From: DATFVA01 sp963743325
Lineage (GTDB): Bacteria > Bacteroidota > Ignavibacteria > Ignavibacteriales > Ignavibacteriaceae
Reading direction: 5' to 3'
Length of the DNA: 64,000 nt
Assembly: GCA_963743325.1 (NCBI GenBank)
Contig: CAVUOZ010000006.1
Location: 62,001 to 126,000 of the forward strand
This document shows, piece by piece, positions 43,695-52,147 of the stretch. Position numbers and translations under genes: made by a program. Numbering within the stretch: position 1 is the first letter of the stretch; the number at the start of each line of letters is the position of its first letter. The notes below the pieces were generated by a model. It was not told where the DNA came from. It did no database searches and was given only the letters and a program-made list of their open reading frames with translations.

Positions 43695-44270
43695 TTAATC
43701 GGGCAGAACATTTTCAATAAAAATGTTAAGCAGTTCTTTGGATATTACCTGATCATGGTTCATTATTTGATTTAATTTAGTGCCGAATAACCATCCCCAG
43801 CTTGTTACCACGATCATTACAGGAAGGGAAGGTACTGCTTTCATTTCTTTCTTTCTGTTTGCAGGATTTAAGGCCAGCTCTAAAATTAATTCTTCCTTCC
43901 TTAACATTGATTTAAGTATATCTTTTTCCTTCTCAAAGGTGTTATCCTTCATTAAAAGAAGAAATAAATCATAAAGTAATTTGTATTTCTGATCGATTGT
44001 CTCCTTACTATTAAAGTATGAATTAATTCTTTCACGCAATGGGATTTCTTCATTCTCAAAAATTAATTTTACTTCCTCAAGGTACTGATCGCTTTCCCAT
44101 TCAATCGACCTGTAAAAGAGTGCATCCTTTGAAACAAAGTAATGGTAAATAGTAGCTTTACCAATTCTTAAATCACGGGCAATTTCATCCAGAGTGGTTT
44201 TCCCCAATCCATGTTTAGAAAAGCGTTTTACAGCAGCTTTAATTATTTGAGATTTTCTTTCCTTTTCCAA
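43695..44270 (-). CDS. TetR/AcrR family transcriptional regulator
   Basis: 191 residues. The N-terminal helix-turn-helix is typical: KSQIIKAAVKRFSKHGLGKTTLDEIARDLRIGKATIYHYFVSKDALF. The remainder is an all-helical ligand/dimer domain with no recognisable specificity. It is convergent with phoU, with zero bases between them. The upstream spacer holds a palindrome at 44421-44438 that could be its operator. Targets unknown. Confidence 0.9.
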   Translation of the reverse strand: MEKERKSQIIKAAVKRFSKHGLGKTTLDEIARDLRIGKATIYHYFVSKDALFYRSIEWESDQYLEEVKLIFENEEIPLRERINSYFNSKETIDQKYKLLYDLFLLLMKDNTFEKEKDILKSMLRKEELILELALNPANRKKEMKAVPSLPVMIVVTSWGWLFGTKLNQIMNHDQVISKELLNIFIENVLPD

Positions 44271-44764
44271 ATACGAAGACCTGAAAATTCAACCGGTAAA
44301 AGATAGTAATTATCTTAATAAAAATAGTGAATACCATGAATTTTTTTATACAATAGAGGGAAACCGGAATCAGCTCCTTTTATTAAATTCGGGTAGTATT
44401 GAATATTTAACAGAATTGAACCAATAAAAATTTATTGGAAATTTTGGTCGCCTTGCCGGAAGAAAATGTCGCTTTTAAAATAGCTTGTTCAAAATTATTT
44501 CTGAAGATTTACGCTCAATAGAAGATTATACTGCAGGCTGAAAGTTCCGGTTATTTATGACAAAATGGCAAAAATGGTGACAGGGATGTAAATGGAGCGG
44601 AGATAGACGACTCTGGGACGACTCAGATACGAGAGAGTAATGATTACAGAAATTGTTGAAATCGACATTTTGATGGTATGAAAATTTCCGCAGCATGACA
44701 AAATGTCATACATTTATTTATATACCAGACAAAATAAGCAGTTAATTTTAAATGATAAATAGAA
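44271..44764. other. Regulatory spacer between the TetR gene and the pst operon
   Basis: 494 bases with no gene. It holds the palindrome at 44421-44438, a TGACAAAATGGCA word at 44558-44570 shared with the hsp20 promoter region, two direct copies of GACGACTC 11 bases apart (44606 and 44617), and ATGACA-AAA-TGTCAT at 44695-44709. Because pstB ends at 44765 on the minus strand, some of these may belong to the operon's 3' end. Confidence 0.5.
44421..44438. promoter_or_regulatory. Candidate operator palindrome upstream of the TetR gene
   Basis: CCAATAAA-AA-TTTATTGG: two perfect 8-bp arms around two bases, about 150 bases upstream of the tetR start. The size suits TetR dimers, but arms this A/T-rich can arise by chance. 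Confidence 0.3.
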
Positions 44765-45571
44765 TTAACCGAATCTTCCCGTAATGTAATCTTCGGTTTG
44801 TTTTTTGGAAGGGTCAGTAAAAATCTTACCGGTTTTATCATACTCAATCAGTTCCCCCATATAAAAGAATGCAGTATGATCACTTACTCTTGCAGCCTGC
44901 TGCATATTATGAGTAACTATTACGATAGTATAGCTCTGCTTCAGTTCATATATCAATTCTTCAATCTTTGCAGTTGATAGGGGATCGAGTGCACTCGCGG
45001 GTTCATCCATTAAAATTACTTCCGGTTCAACGGCCAGGGTGCGTGCGATACAAAGCCTTTGCTGCTGTCCACCCGAAAGATCAGCCCCGGGATGTTTAAG
45101 GATATCTTTAACTTCATCCCATAGAGCAGCCTGCATCAGACTTTTTTCAATTATCTCGCTTAATTTTTTCTTATTGTGAAATCCATTTAATCTTAAACCT
45201 GCGGTAACGTTATCTGCAATCGACATTGTCGGAAAAGGATTTGGTTTCTGGAAAATCATTCCGACTTTCTTTCTAAGCCATACCGGGTCATGCTTCATAA
45301 CTTCTTCATCATCAAGCAGGACTTTACCCTGTATTGTTCCGCCGACTTCTTCATGCATTCTGTTAAGGCAACGTAAAAAAGTAGATTTGCCGCAGCCGGA
45401 AGGGCCGATAATCGCAAGCACCTTATTCTTTGGAATTGTCAAAGATATATTTTTTAATGCATGAACTTTTGAGAAATAAGCATTAAGATTCTGCGTTTCA
45501 ATTCTTATCCTTTTTGAACCGTGACTATCCGGTTTAGCACTTTTCATTATATTTACTTCAGTTTCATTCAT
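44765..45571 (-). CDS. pstB: Phosphate ABC transporter ATPase PstB (copy 2, pst operon)
   Basis: 268 residues. Walker A IGPSGCGKSTFLRCLNRMHE, Q-loop GMIFQKPNPFPTMSIADNV, LSGGQQQRLCIARTLAVEPEVILMDEPASALDPLSTAKIEEL and tail QTEDYITGRFG. Its C-terminal ~110 residues are nearly identical to copy 1, while the N-terminal extension differs. It is the last gene of porin-pstS-pstC-pstA-pstB and is intact although the three genes before it are frame-disrupted. Confidence 0.95.
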   Translation of the reverse strand: MNETEVNIMKSAKPDSHGSKRIRIETQNLNAYFSKVHALKNISLTIPKNKVLAIIGPSGCGKSTFLRCLNRMHEEVGGTIQGKVLLDDEEVMKHDPVWLRKKVGMIFQKPNPFPTMSIADNVTAGLRLNGFHNKKKLSEIIEKSLMQAALWDEVKDILKHPGADLSGGQQQRLCIARTLAVEPEVILMDEPASALDPLSTAKIEELIYELKQSYTIVIVTHNMQQAARVSDHTAFFYMGELIEYDKTGKIFTDPSKKQTEDYITGRFG

Positions 45572-45583
45572 TAACCGGATCCT

Positions 45584-46438
45584 TTAAGCATATTTTCTTT
45601 TTCTTGTAACAAACCTGAATAAGATATTAATTATCGAAACGAGTATAATAAGTACAAGCGCAGCAGCCCATGCCTGCCTGTTCCAGTCATCGAAAGGTGC
45701 TTTCGCATAATCATAAATAAATACGGTAAGGGAAGCGATCGGCTGATCGAGCTGGGTTGACCAGAACCGGTTTCCCAATGCAGTAAAAAGTAACGGAGCT
45801 GTCTCGCCGGCCACTCTTGCAATCGATAGTAGTATTCCTGTAAATATACCTTTAAATGCGGCGGGCAATACTATAAATAAGGTTGTTTTCCACCTTGGGA
45901 TTCCCAGACCCGAGAGCTGCTTCGCGATATGAATGAGGAATCAGATTCATCATTTCCTCAGTTGTACGCGTTATGAGCGGCATCATTAAAATACCCAGGG
46001 CAAAACCGCCCGCAATAGCTGAGAATCTTCTCATTGGCAGTACGACAATAATATACGCGACAACTCCTATCACAATTGAAGGAATACCATTGAGAACTTC
46101 TGCTAAAAACCTTACAGTACGTGCAAACCAGGAGGAACTATTTTCGGATAAATATATACCCGATAAAATTCCAACAGGCAGCCCAATCGCGCTGGCAAGA
46201 GCGATTAATATTCCCGTCCCTGCAAGTGCGTTTGCCATTCCTCCGCCCGCTTCGCCTGCAGGTTTAGGCATCTGTGTAAAAAAGTTCCAGTTTATGGATG
46301 ATAGTCCCTGTGAGATTGTATAGAAGAGTATCATGAATAATGGTATTATAGCAATTACAAAACAAACAATGCTCAAAAAATTATCATTGCTGAGCTTTTA
46401 ATTTTTCTGCCAGCGGTAATATAGTTTACCCGAATCAT
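45584..46438 (-). pseudogene. pstA: Phosphate ABC transporter permease PstA, two one-base frame disruptions
   Basis: The span from ATG 46438 to 45584 is 855 bases, exactly 285 codons, the right length for PstA, but two opposite one-base shifts break it. The first is a missing base in the A6 run (plus strand 46375-46380; MIIF|LSIVCFVIAIIP). The second is an extra base in GGGATTCCC (45897-45905; LGSG|IPRWKTTLFIVLPAAFKG). The pieces read as PstA: SYREAALG, ARVAGETAPLLFTALGN and WAAALVLIILVSIINILFRF. The start overlaps the reconstructed pstC end by 41 bases. Either an error or an inactive gene. Confidence 0.85.
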
Positions 46439-47465
46439 AATAACCTTTAACATATTTTTTAGTCACACTCCAGACAATTAATCTTGCAATTGAATTTAAG
46501 TATTACAGTTAATACAAAGAGCAACAAAGCAATTTCAATCAAGAGAACTAAGATAAAATTACTCGTTGCTTCGGTAAATTCATTTGCAAGTAACACTTGC
46601 CATCGTATGGCCGGGATCAAATAAGTGAACATGAAATATCTGGGCTGATTTCCGATTACCATTGTAACAGCCATTGTTTCACCGACAGCCCTACCGAGTC
46701 CTAATAAAGCGTAGCTCCGAATATTCCGGATTTTGCTCCTGTTAGAACTACTTTTGACTACTTCCCATTTTGTAGCACCAAGTGCGTATGCAGCTTCACG
46801 CTGGGCATCGGGTATTGATTTCATAATATCTCTGGAGATTGAAGTAACAATTGGTAATATCATTATGGTTAGGATCAATGCAGCAGCAAGCATTCCAAAT
46901 CCATAAGGAGGTACCTTTAAATAAAAATATAAAACCCAGATGTATCACCAAGAAAAGGCTCAACTGTTTTTCTTATCCATGGAGTCATTACAAAAATTCC
47001 AAATAGTCCGTAAACTATACTCGGAATTGCTGCAAGGAGTTCCACTAGAACCGACATCGGCTGTTCAAGCCATTTAGGCGCAAACTCCGAAAGAAATATG
47101 GCAATACCGACGCTGAGGGGTAAAGCAATAAACAGTGCTATAAGAGAAGAATACAGAGTCCCAAAAATAAACGGTAAAGCACCAAAATTGTCCTGGACAG
47201 GATCCCATTCCTGGCTTGTTATGAATCCCCACCCGAATTTTTCGATGGATGGCAATTGATTCTACTGAGCATTTCAAAGACCATGATTAAAACAAGTGAA
47301 AGCAGGATAAAGGCAAAGAACCTGGTTATATTTTCAAATATCAAATCACCGATGTTTCTACCGGATGTACTCAATTTAAAATACCGAAACAGCAGGCGAT
47401 GAAACTTTTGCATCATCGGCCTGCTGTAATTTTTCGTTCTTGTAATCTTTATTTCTAAATAGCAT
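46398..47465 (-). pseudogene. pstC: Phosphate ABC transporter permease PstC, multiple one-base frame disruptions
   Basis: The reconstructed gene begins at ATG 47465, sharing a base with the pstS stop, and ends near 46398. At least eight or nine single-base shifts are needed, e.g. SVF|KLSTSGRNIGD (~47370), SRI|LPSIEKFGWG (~47257), FYIF|LKVPPYGFGML (~46925), KWEVVK|VVLTGAKSG (~46750), GNQP|DISCSLFDPGHTMAS (~46635), and LN|SIARLIVWSVTKK (~46495). Amino-acid sequence on both sides of each shift is well-conserved PstC (FLSEFAPKW, AAIPSIVYGLFGIFV, GLGRAVGETMAV). The extent of PstC is certain in outline; the exact indel positions are approximate. Confidence 0.85.
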
Positions 47466-48497
47466 TATTTAGTGGATATTTCGGCGATTTTCTTTTGATT
47501 TAATTTAACAACTTCCGGAGGAAGAGGAGCATAATATAAGTCTTTTGCATATTTTTCGCCATCAGTAACAGCCCATTGTAAGAAATTTACAATTGCCTGT
47601 GCTTTCTTTTTGTCCTTCATATCTTTATAAACAAGAAGCCAGGTGAACCCGGAAATAGGCCAGGAATCCTTTCCATCTGCATCCGTTATTTCCACTCTTA
47701 AATCTTTCGGCATATCTTTTATAAAACCCGCAGCTGCAGCTGAAACAGCATCAAAGGTCGGCAGCACATAATTACCGGCTTTATTTTTTAACTGACGCAT
47801 AGGGGAGATCATTCTTTTCAGCATAAGCTAATTCAACGTAACCGATTGAACCTTCAGACTGTTTAACCAGTCCCGCAACACCTTCGTTTCCTTTGCCACC
47901 GAGACCTACCGGCCAGTCAACTGAAGTTCCCTGTCCAACTTTGCTTTTCCAGGTATCACTTACTTTTGAAAGATATCCTGTGAAAATATTAGTAGTACCG
48001 CTGCCGTCTGAACGATGCGTAACAAATATTGATTCATCAGGAAGTTTCTTTCCCTGGTTTATGGAGGTGATTTTAGAATCGTTCCATTTGGTAATTTTTC
48101 CCATATAAATATCTGAAAGAACTTCAGGAGTAAGTTTCAGGCCTTTACCTACTGAAGGCAGATTATAAGTTATTACCACGGCTCCCATTACAGTTGGAAT
48201 ATGAAGTATTTCGGTTCCCTGTTTTTGATTTACCTGCTGCATTTGTTCTTCTGTCATCGGTGCATCTGATGCTCCGAAATCCACAGTGCCCTCAATAACC
48301 TGTTTTATTCCGCCGCCGCTTCCGATGGACTGATAATTAAATTCAATTCCGGTTTTTTGATGATAAACATCGAACCATTTTGAATAAATAACATACGGGA
48401 ATGTTGCGCCTGCACCATTTAATTTTAACTGTGCAGTTGTCATTGATGATAATCCTAATAATAGTACGATTACCAGTGACCATATTTTCATTTTCAT
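47465..48497 (-). pseudogene. pstS: Phosphate-binding protein PstS, one-base frame disruption
   Basis: Signal peptide MKMKIWSLVIVLLLGLSSMTTAQ, then LNGAGATFPYVIYSKWFDVYHQKTGIEFNYQSIGSGGGI, FGASDAPM, THRSDGSGTTNIF, all PstS phosphate-binding motifs. The frame breaks in the A6 run of the coding strand (plus 47786-47791): removing one A joins DLPYASVK with NKAGNYVLPTFDAVSAAAAGF. Total length minus one base equals 344 codons. AAGGAG precedes ATG. The porin gene lies 33 bases upstream in the same operon. It captures phosphate in the periplasm if functional. Confidence 0.9.
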
Positions 48498-48530
48498 TTA
48501 CTTCTCCTTAATTTAAATTAAATAATTATT

Positions 48531-49586
48531 TTAAAATTCCCAGAATAATGTCACTCTTGGTACTACATCGCTATCAACTATATCTCCATTAGATTTTTCC
48601 ATTTGATAAGTGAAAACTTCAACATTTGGAGTAATACTGACATTTTTTGCTGGATTAAATTGAAGTCCTCCAAGAATCATATTCCTGCCATCCTTGTCCT
48701 TATCTGTATTAGGATCTGCTGTATCGAAGCGTCCTACCAGCTGTATTGTCTCGCTGAAGTTAACATATCCCCAGAAAGATACTCCAAACCCGGTCTGGCC
48801 TGCTAATGCAGTTCCATCTGAATTAACAGTATTATTCTGTTGAGATTTGTAATATCCTTCAGCACCTAGACTATAGCTTCCTTTTTGTCTGTAATTTAAG
48901 AATGCTGCCCCGACAAATGCAGAATTGTCTTTCATATCAGTTCCAAATGGATCGGCGATCTGAGGATAAGAAGCGTAATCACCATAGACAGTAATTAAGA
49001 AATTTGGGGAAGGATCAAATTCCAGTAAACCATAAAATCTTTTATACTTATTGGCTTCTGGTGCGTTACCTGAATTATTACCTATCTTAACCCAGTATTT
49101 CGCTGTCCCATCCTGATCAAATTTGCCTTTCAGGTCTGCACCGAGATCACGAGAGGGAACAATTCCGTTCAGATCCATAATTGTTTTTTCAAGATATCTG
49201 TGGCCCCAGGCTCCTTCAGAAACATCGAATGCAGGTGTCGGAGAAATACCGAATATGAGATCAGAACCATCGAAAATATTTTTCCATCTTAACCAGGCAT
49301 CCTTGACCATCACACCTACCTTACCGCCGGCAGTTAACGAACCGGTTGTCTGATCTGCTTCAAGCCGGAACCTTGTATCAAAATTATCTGAAATAGCATA
49401 ATCAGTCGTGATATAGATTCTTCTGAACTGAAATCCGTTCAGATCTTTCTGAGTTGAATCGTGAGAACCAGCCACGTAAAAGTAATCTCCGAACATTAAT
49501 CCACTGAATTTTGGAGTTTTCTCCTGTGCTGAAGAAGCTCCTAAAAGAAGAAAGGTAATAGTTAAGAAGAATAGCACTCTTTTCAT
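48531..49586 (-). CDS. Outer-membrane porin, first gene of the phosphate operon
   Basis: 351 residues with signal peptide (1-20, ending SSAQ) and repeated amphipathic strands ending in aromatic residues, closing with VPRVTLFWEF, whose terminal Phe is typical of outer-membrane barrels. The FQFRRIYITTDYAISDNFDTRFRLEAD segment resembles the OprP/OprO-like porin family. Its place ahead of pstS and behind the PhoP-box-like repeats suggests a phosphate-starvation porin. Substrate specificity is inferred from context only. Intact. Confidence 0.82.
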   Translation of the reverse strand: MKRVLFFLTITFLLLGASSAQEKTPKFSGLMFGDYFYVAGSHDSTQKDLNGFQFRRIYITTDYAISDNFDTRFRLEADQTTGSLTAGGKVGVMVKDAWLRWKNIFDGSDLIFGISPTPAFDVSEGAWGHRYLEKTIMDLNGIVPSRDLGADLKGKFDQDGTAKYWVKIGNNSGNAPEANKYKRFYGLLEFDPSPNFLITVYGDYASYPQIADPFGTDMKDNSAFVGAAFLNYRQKGSYSLGAEGYYKSQQNNTVNSDGTALAGQTGFGVSFWGYVNFSETIQLVGRFDTADPNTDKDKDGRNMILGGLQFNPAKNVSITPNVEVFTYQMEKSNGDIVDSDVVPRVTLFWEF

Positions 49587-49642
49587 TTTTCTCTCTCTGA
49601 AAGTTGTTATTAATGTTTTTGTTAATTCCTAAATCGATACGA

Positions 49643-49709
49643 CAAAGATATTATACTTCGTTCCCTTATATGTTAAGGAATTGTTAAGTCTATATTAAGA
49701 AATTGTTAA
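49643..49709 (-). promoter_or_regulatory. Pho box (four TTAACA-type hexamers at 11-bp period) and TAnnTTTG promoter element
   Basis: Read on the minus strand: TTAACA-N5-TTAATA-N5-TTAACA-N5-TTAACA, i.e. plus-strand TGTTAA at 49671, 49682 and 49704 and TATTAA at 49693, each exactly 11 bases apart. Twenty bases further on stands TATCTTTG (49643-49650), matching the Bacteroidetes -7 box TAnnTTTG; a TATAAT overlaps it. Tandem TTAACA at 11 bp is the binding pattern of Bacillus PhoP and related PhoB-class regulators. The distance to the porin ATG is 84 bases. Confidence 0.8.
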
Positions 49710-49799
49710 AAGGAATTTACACTGCATTTTTTGTTAAAAATTCTGTTATTTATTTATGATTCTGATTAAATTTACCCCGACAAAGGAGAGATTCAACCC

Positions 49800-50972
49800 A
49801 TGGAAGTTATTACGTACTCTCTGAAAACGGGACAGTCAAATTCTGAAAATTATTATAGTGATATAAGGGATTTTACACAAAATGTTGTTAAAGAAGCCTC
49901 TCATTCAATAACTCCTATCATTTATGATTATATAAATTATGTTAAGACATATAACCTGGAAGAAGTCCGGAAGATTGAGGAATATGTACTTGAACTTCTG
50001 AGTTTTGGAATATTATGGCGGATATATTCTGGTACGGCACTGTCAGTTCATCTCGCACCATTTATTACAATGGCAAGAATGGGAGAATGGAGAAAAAAGC
50101 ATCAGCGAATAAAACCTTTGATTGATTTTTGCCGCGGGATACTTCTCACACTTTTTTTATTACCACAATCTAAATTAAAAAAACAGGGAATCCCTGATCT
50201 TGATCAGATCGATCACGTATGCAAATGGTTTGAAGCGACAGGTGAATTCCGTGAACAGGCTCTACGTTTTATAAGATGGCGCGCGTACTGGGGTACAAAA
50301 TCAGATGAGGAATTATCTAATATATTTTACAATATAGAAGTATTTACAAACTGGTTTGATGCAGCTTCAAATAAGGCATTAGGCATGTATACGGAGAATG
50401 TTGACTCTTTCCTTGAGAGAACAATCAGGAAATACAGGTGGCGTGAAGACAGGGTTTCATGCACGCGTTCAAGGATTGAGTATCATCTTAATATGGTGGG
50501 TGCCGAATTATTAAATAAGGCCTTCGGAACGGAATTCAGCAAGACAGAGAAAAAGGTTGTACTGGTCCCCGGATGCATGCGGGGTAAGCCCGATGGAGAA
50601 TGCGAAGCCGTTAAAGTGAAAGAAGGATTAATATGCAGCGAGTGTACCCCGGGATGCCGGGTAAACCAGCTTCGTAAATCAGGTAAAAAGTGTTCAGATA
50701 ATAATTCATTCGATGTTTATATAATTCCTCACGCTTCTGATCTGTCGCTCTGGTCACCGCAACCCGGTCGACCTGTTCGAGGAGTTGTGGCTTCGGCCTG
50801 TGTGACGACCCTTGTTGAAGGGGGGTGGGAATTAAAGCGGTATAATGTTCCGGCTCAATGTGTACTTCTCGATTACTGCGGATGTAAAAAGCACTGGCAT
50901 TCCGAAGGGTTATCAACATCATTTAATATGAATGAATTGAAAAGAAGAATAAGCAATGAATTTAAAAACTGA
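49800..50972 (+). CDS. DUF116 family protein with Cys-rich C-terminal domain
   Basis: 390 residues. The N-terminal two thirds are helical and charged. The C-terminal domain (from about residue 255) has VVLVPGCMRG, then clustered cysteines (DGECEAVKVKEGLICSECTPGCRV) and later VVASACVTTLVEGGWE and VLLDYCGCKKHWH. This Cys/His pattern matches my recollection of DUF116, often found with radical-SAM or redox genes and possibly metal-binding. No such partner is adjacent here. It is divergent from the porin and shares the 213-base spacer that carries the Pho box. A GGAGAG ribosome site precedes ATG. Confidence 0.75.
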   Translation: MEVITYSLKTGQSNSENYYSDIRDFTQNVVKEASHSITPIIYDYINYVKTYNLEEVRKIEEYVLELLSFGILWRIYSGTALSVHLAPFITMARMGEWRKKHQRIKPLIDFCRGILLTLFLLPQSKLKKQGIPDLDQIDHVCKWFEATGEFREQALRFIRWRAYWGTKSDEELSNIFYNIEVFTNWFDAASNKALGMYTENVDSFLERTIRKYRWREDRVSCTRSRIEYHLNMVGAELLNKAFGTEFSKTEKKVVLVPGCMRGKPDGECEAVKVKEGLICSECTPGCRVNQLRKSGKKCSDNNSFDVYIIPHASDLSLWSPQPGRPVRGVVASACVTTLVEGGWELKRYNVPAQCVLLDYCGCKKHWHSEGLSTSFNMNELKRRISNEFKN

Positions 50973-51003
50973 GGTCAGAACCGGGTTGGGTATATTCAAA
51001 AAA

Positions 51004-51029
51004 AAACCCGTTGATCATTCAACGGGTTT
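51004..51029 (-). terminator. Terminator between the DUF116 and ytxH genes
   Basis: Perfect 11-bp stem AAACCCGTTGA/TCAACGGGTTT around TCAT. On the minus strand it runs into a tract of nine T (plus-strand A run 50998-51006), so it terminates the minus-strand YtxH-rhomboid-symporter unit. It may also act weakly for the plus strand. Confidence 0.9.
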
Positions 51030-51052
51030 AAACTCCTGGGAAATAGGTGAAT

Positions 51053-51316
51053 TTAGTTTGAGACAATTTTTTTAGCATCTTCAATAATACTATTTGCTTT
51101 CTTTTTACTGTCCCTGAAGAGATTGTCGACTTTATCCTTTCCCGTTTCAACAATATCACTCACGTTATCTATAATATTATCGGTTGTGCGGGATATATTT
51201 TTTCTCATCTTCTTTCCTGAAACAGGTGTATACAACATTGCCAGAACGCTGCCAATGACACCGCCCACGAGCAGACCAGCTACAAAACCGGTAAATTTAT
51301 CCTGTTCTCTACTCAT
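51053..51316 (-). CDS. YtxH domain protein
   Basis: 87 residues. One glycine-rich hydrophobic helix near the N-terminus (FVAGLLVGGVIGSVLAMLYTPVSGKKMR) is followed by a Lys/Asp-rich amphipathic helix; this is the YtxH/apolipophorin-like layout of stress-associated bacterial proteins. Exact role unknown. ATG follows GGAGGTATT. Last gene before the terminator at 51004-51029. Confidence 0.85.
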   Translation of the reverse strand: MSREQDKFTGFVAGLLVGGVIGSVLAMLYTPVSGKKMRKNISRTTDNIIDNVSDIVETGKDKVDNLFRDSKKKANSIIEDAKKIVSN

Positions 51317-51390
51317 AATACCTCCTAATTGGTTGATTCTTTACACCAATATAGCAGAAGTCTTCTAAATAATTATTGGCAGAATCACAA

Positions 51391-52128
51391 TTACTTTCTA
51401 CCAACAGCAAATAATTTAATCAAAATCATACCGGAAATAAATCCCCCTATATGAGCGCCATAAGCAACCCCGCCTCCCTGGGCACCGGCACCGAGTAATC
51501 CTAAACCGCTGATTAACTGAAATAGAAACCATATACCAATTGCGGCTATTGCAGGCATATCAGTGACAAAATAAAACACTATTACACTTACTCTCTTTTT
51601 GGGGAACATTAGAATATAAGCTCCGAGTACACCGGATATTGCACCAGAAGCACCAATAGTAGGTATCAGGAGACTTTCACCTAAAACATAGGTCGTGTAA
51701 ATATGAGCCAGAGAAGCTAATATCCCGCAAATCAGATAAAATAACAGATATCTTAAATGTCCAATCCTGTTTTCAATATTATCTCCAAATATCCAGAGGA
51801 AAAGCATATTACCAAAAATATGCGCAATGCCTCCGTGCATAAATATTGAAGTCAACAGGGTTATATAAACTGAAAAAGGAGTAACACCTAATCCCGGAAC
51901 AGTATACTCATCACCTGTTGCAGGATCCTCATAGGTCTGCTCCTGAGTGACAATATCTCTTCCTGTGATTATTTCTTCAGGAACAGCAGAAAATTTGTAG
52001 GTAAACTTTACATTTTCACCCATATCCTGGAGCCAAATGAAGACAAATATATTTGCGAGTATTAATAAATAATTTATAAAAGGAGTGATAGTCCGTTCAC
52101 GGTTATCATCACCGATAGGGAAGAGCAT
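51391..52128 (-). CDS. Rhomboid family intramembrane serine protease
   Basis: 245 residues, six or seven helices. GGIAHIFGNMLFLWIFGDNIENRIGHLRYLLFYL contains the HxxxN motif of TM2, IGASGAISGVLGAYILMFPKKRV has the catalytic Ser in GASGA, and YGAHIGGFISGM supplies the catalytic His. The enzyme cleaves membrane-anchored substrates within the bilayer. A periplasmic insertion (residues ~30-75) sits between the first two helices. It lies 19 bases downstream of the symporter gene. Confidence 0.93.
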   Translation of the reverse strand: MLFPIGDDNRERTITPFINYLLILANIFVFIWLQDMGENVKFTYKFSAVPEEIITGRDIVTQEQTYEDPATGDEYTVPGLGVTPFSVYITLLTSIFMHGGIAHIFGNMLFLWIFGDNIENRIGHLRYLLFYLICGILASLAHIYTTYVLGESLLIPTIGASGAISGVLGAYILMFPKKRVSVIVFYFVTDMPAIAAIGIWFLFQLISGLGLLGAGAQGGGVAYGAHIGGFISGMILIKLFAVGRK

Positions 52129-52147
52129 ATTGAAAACTCCTCAATGA

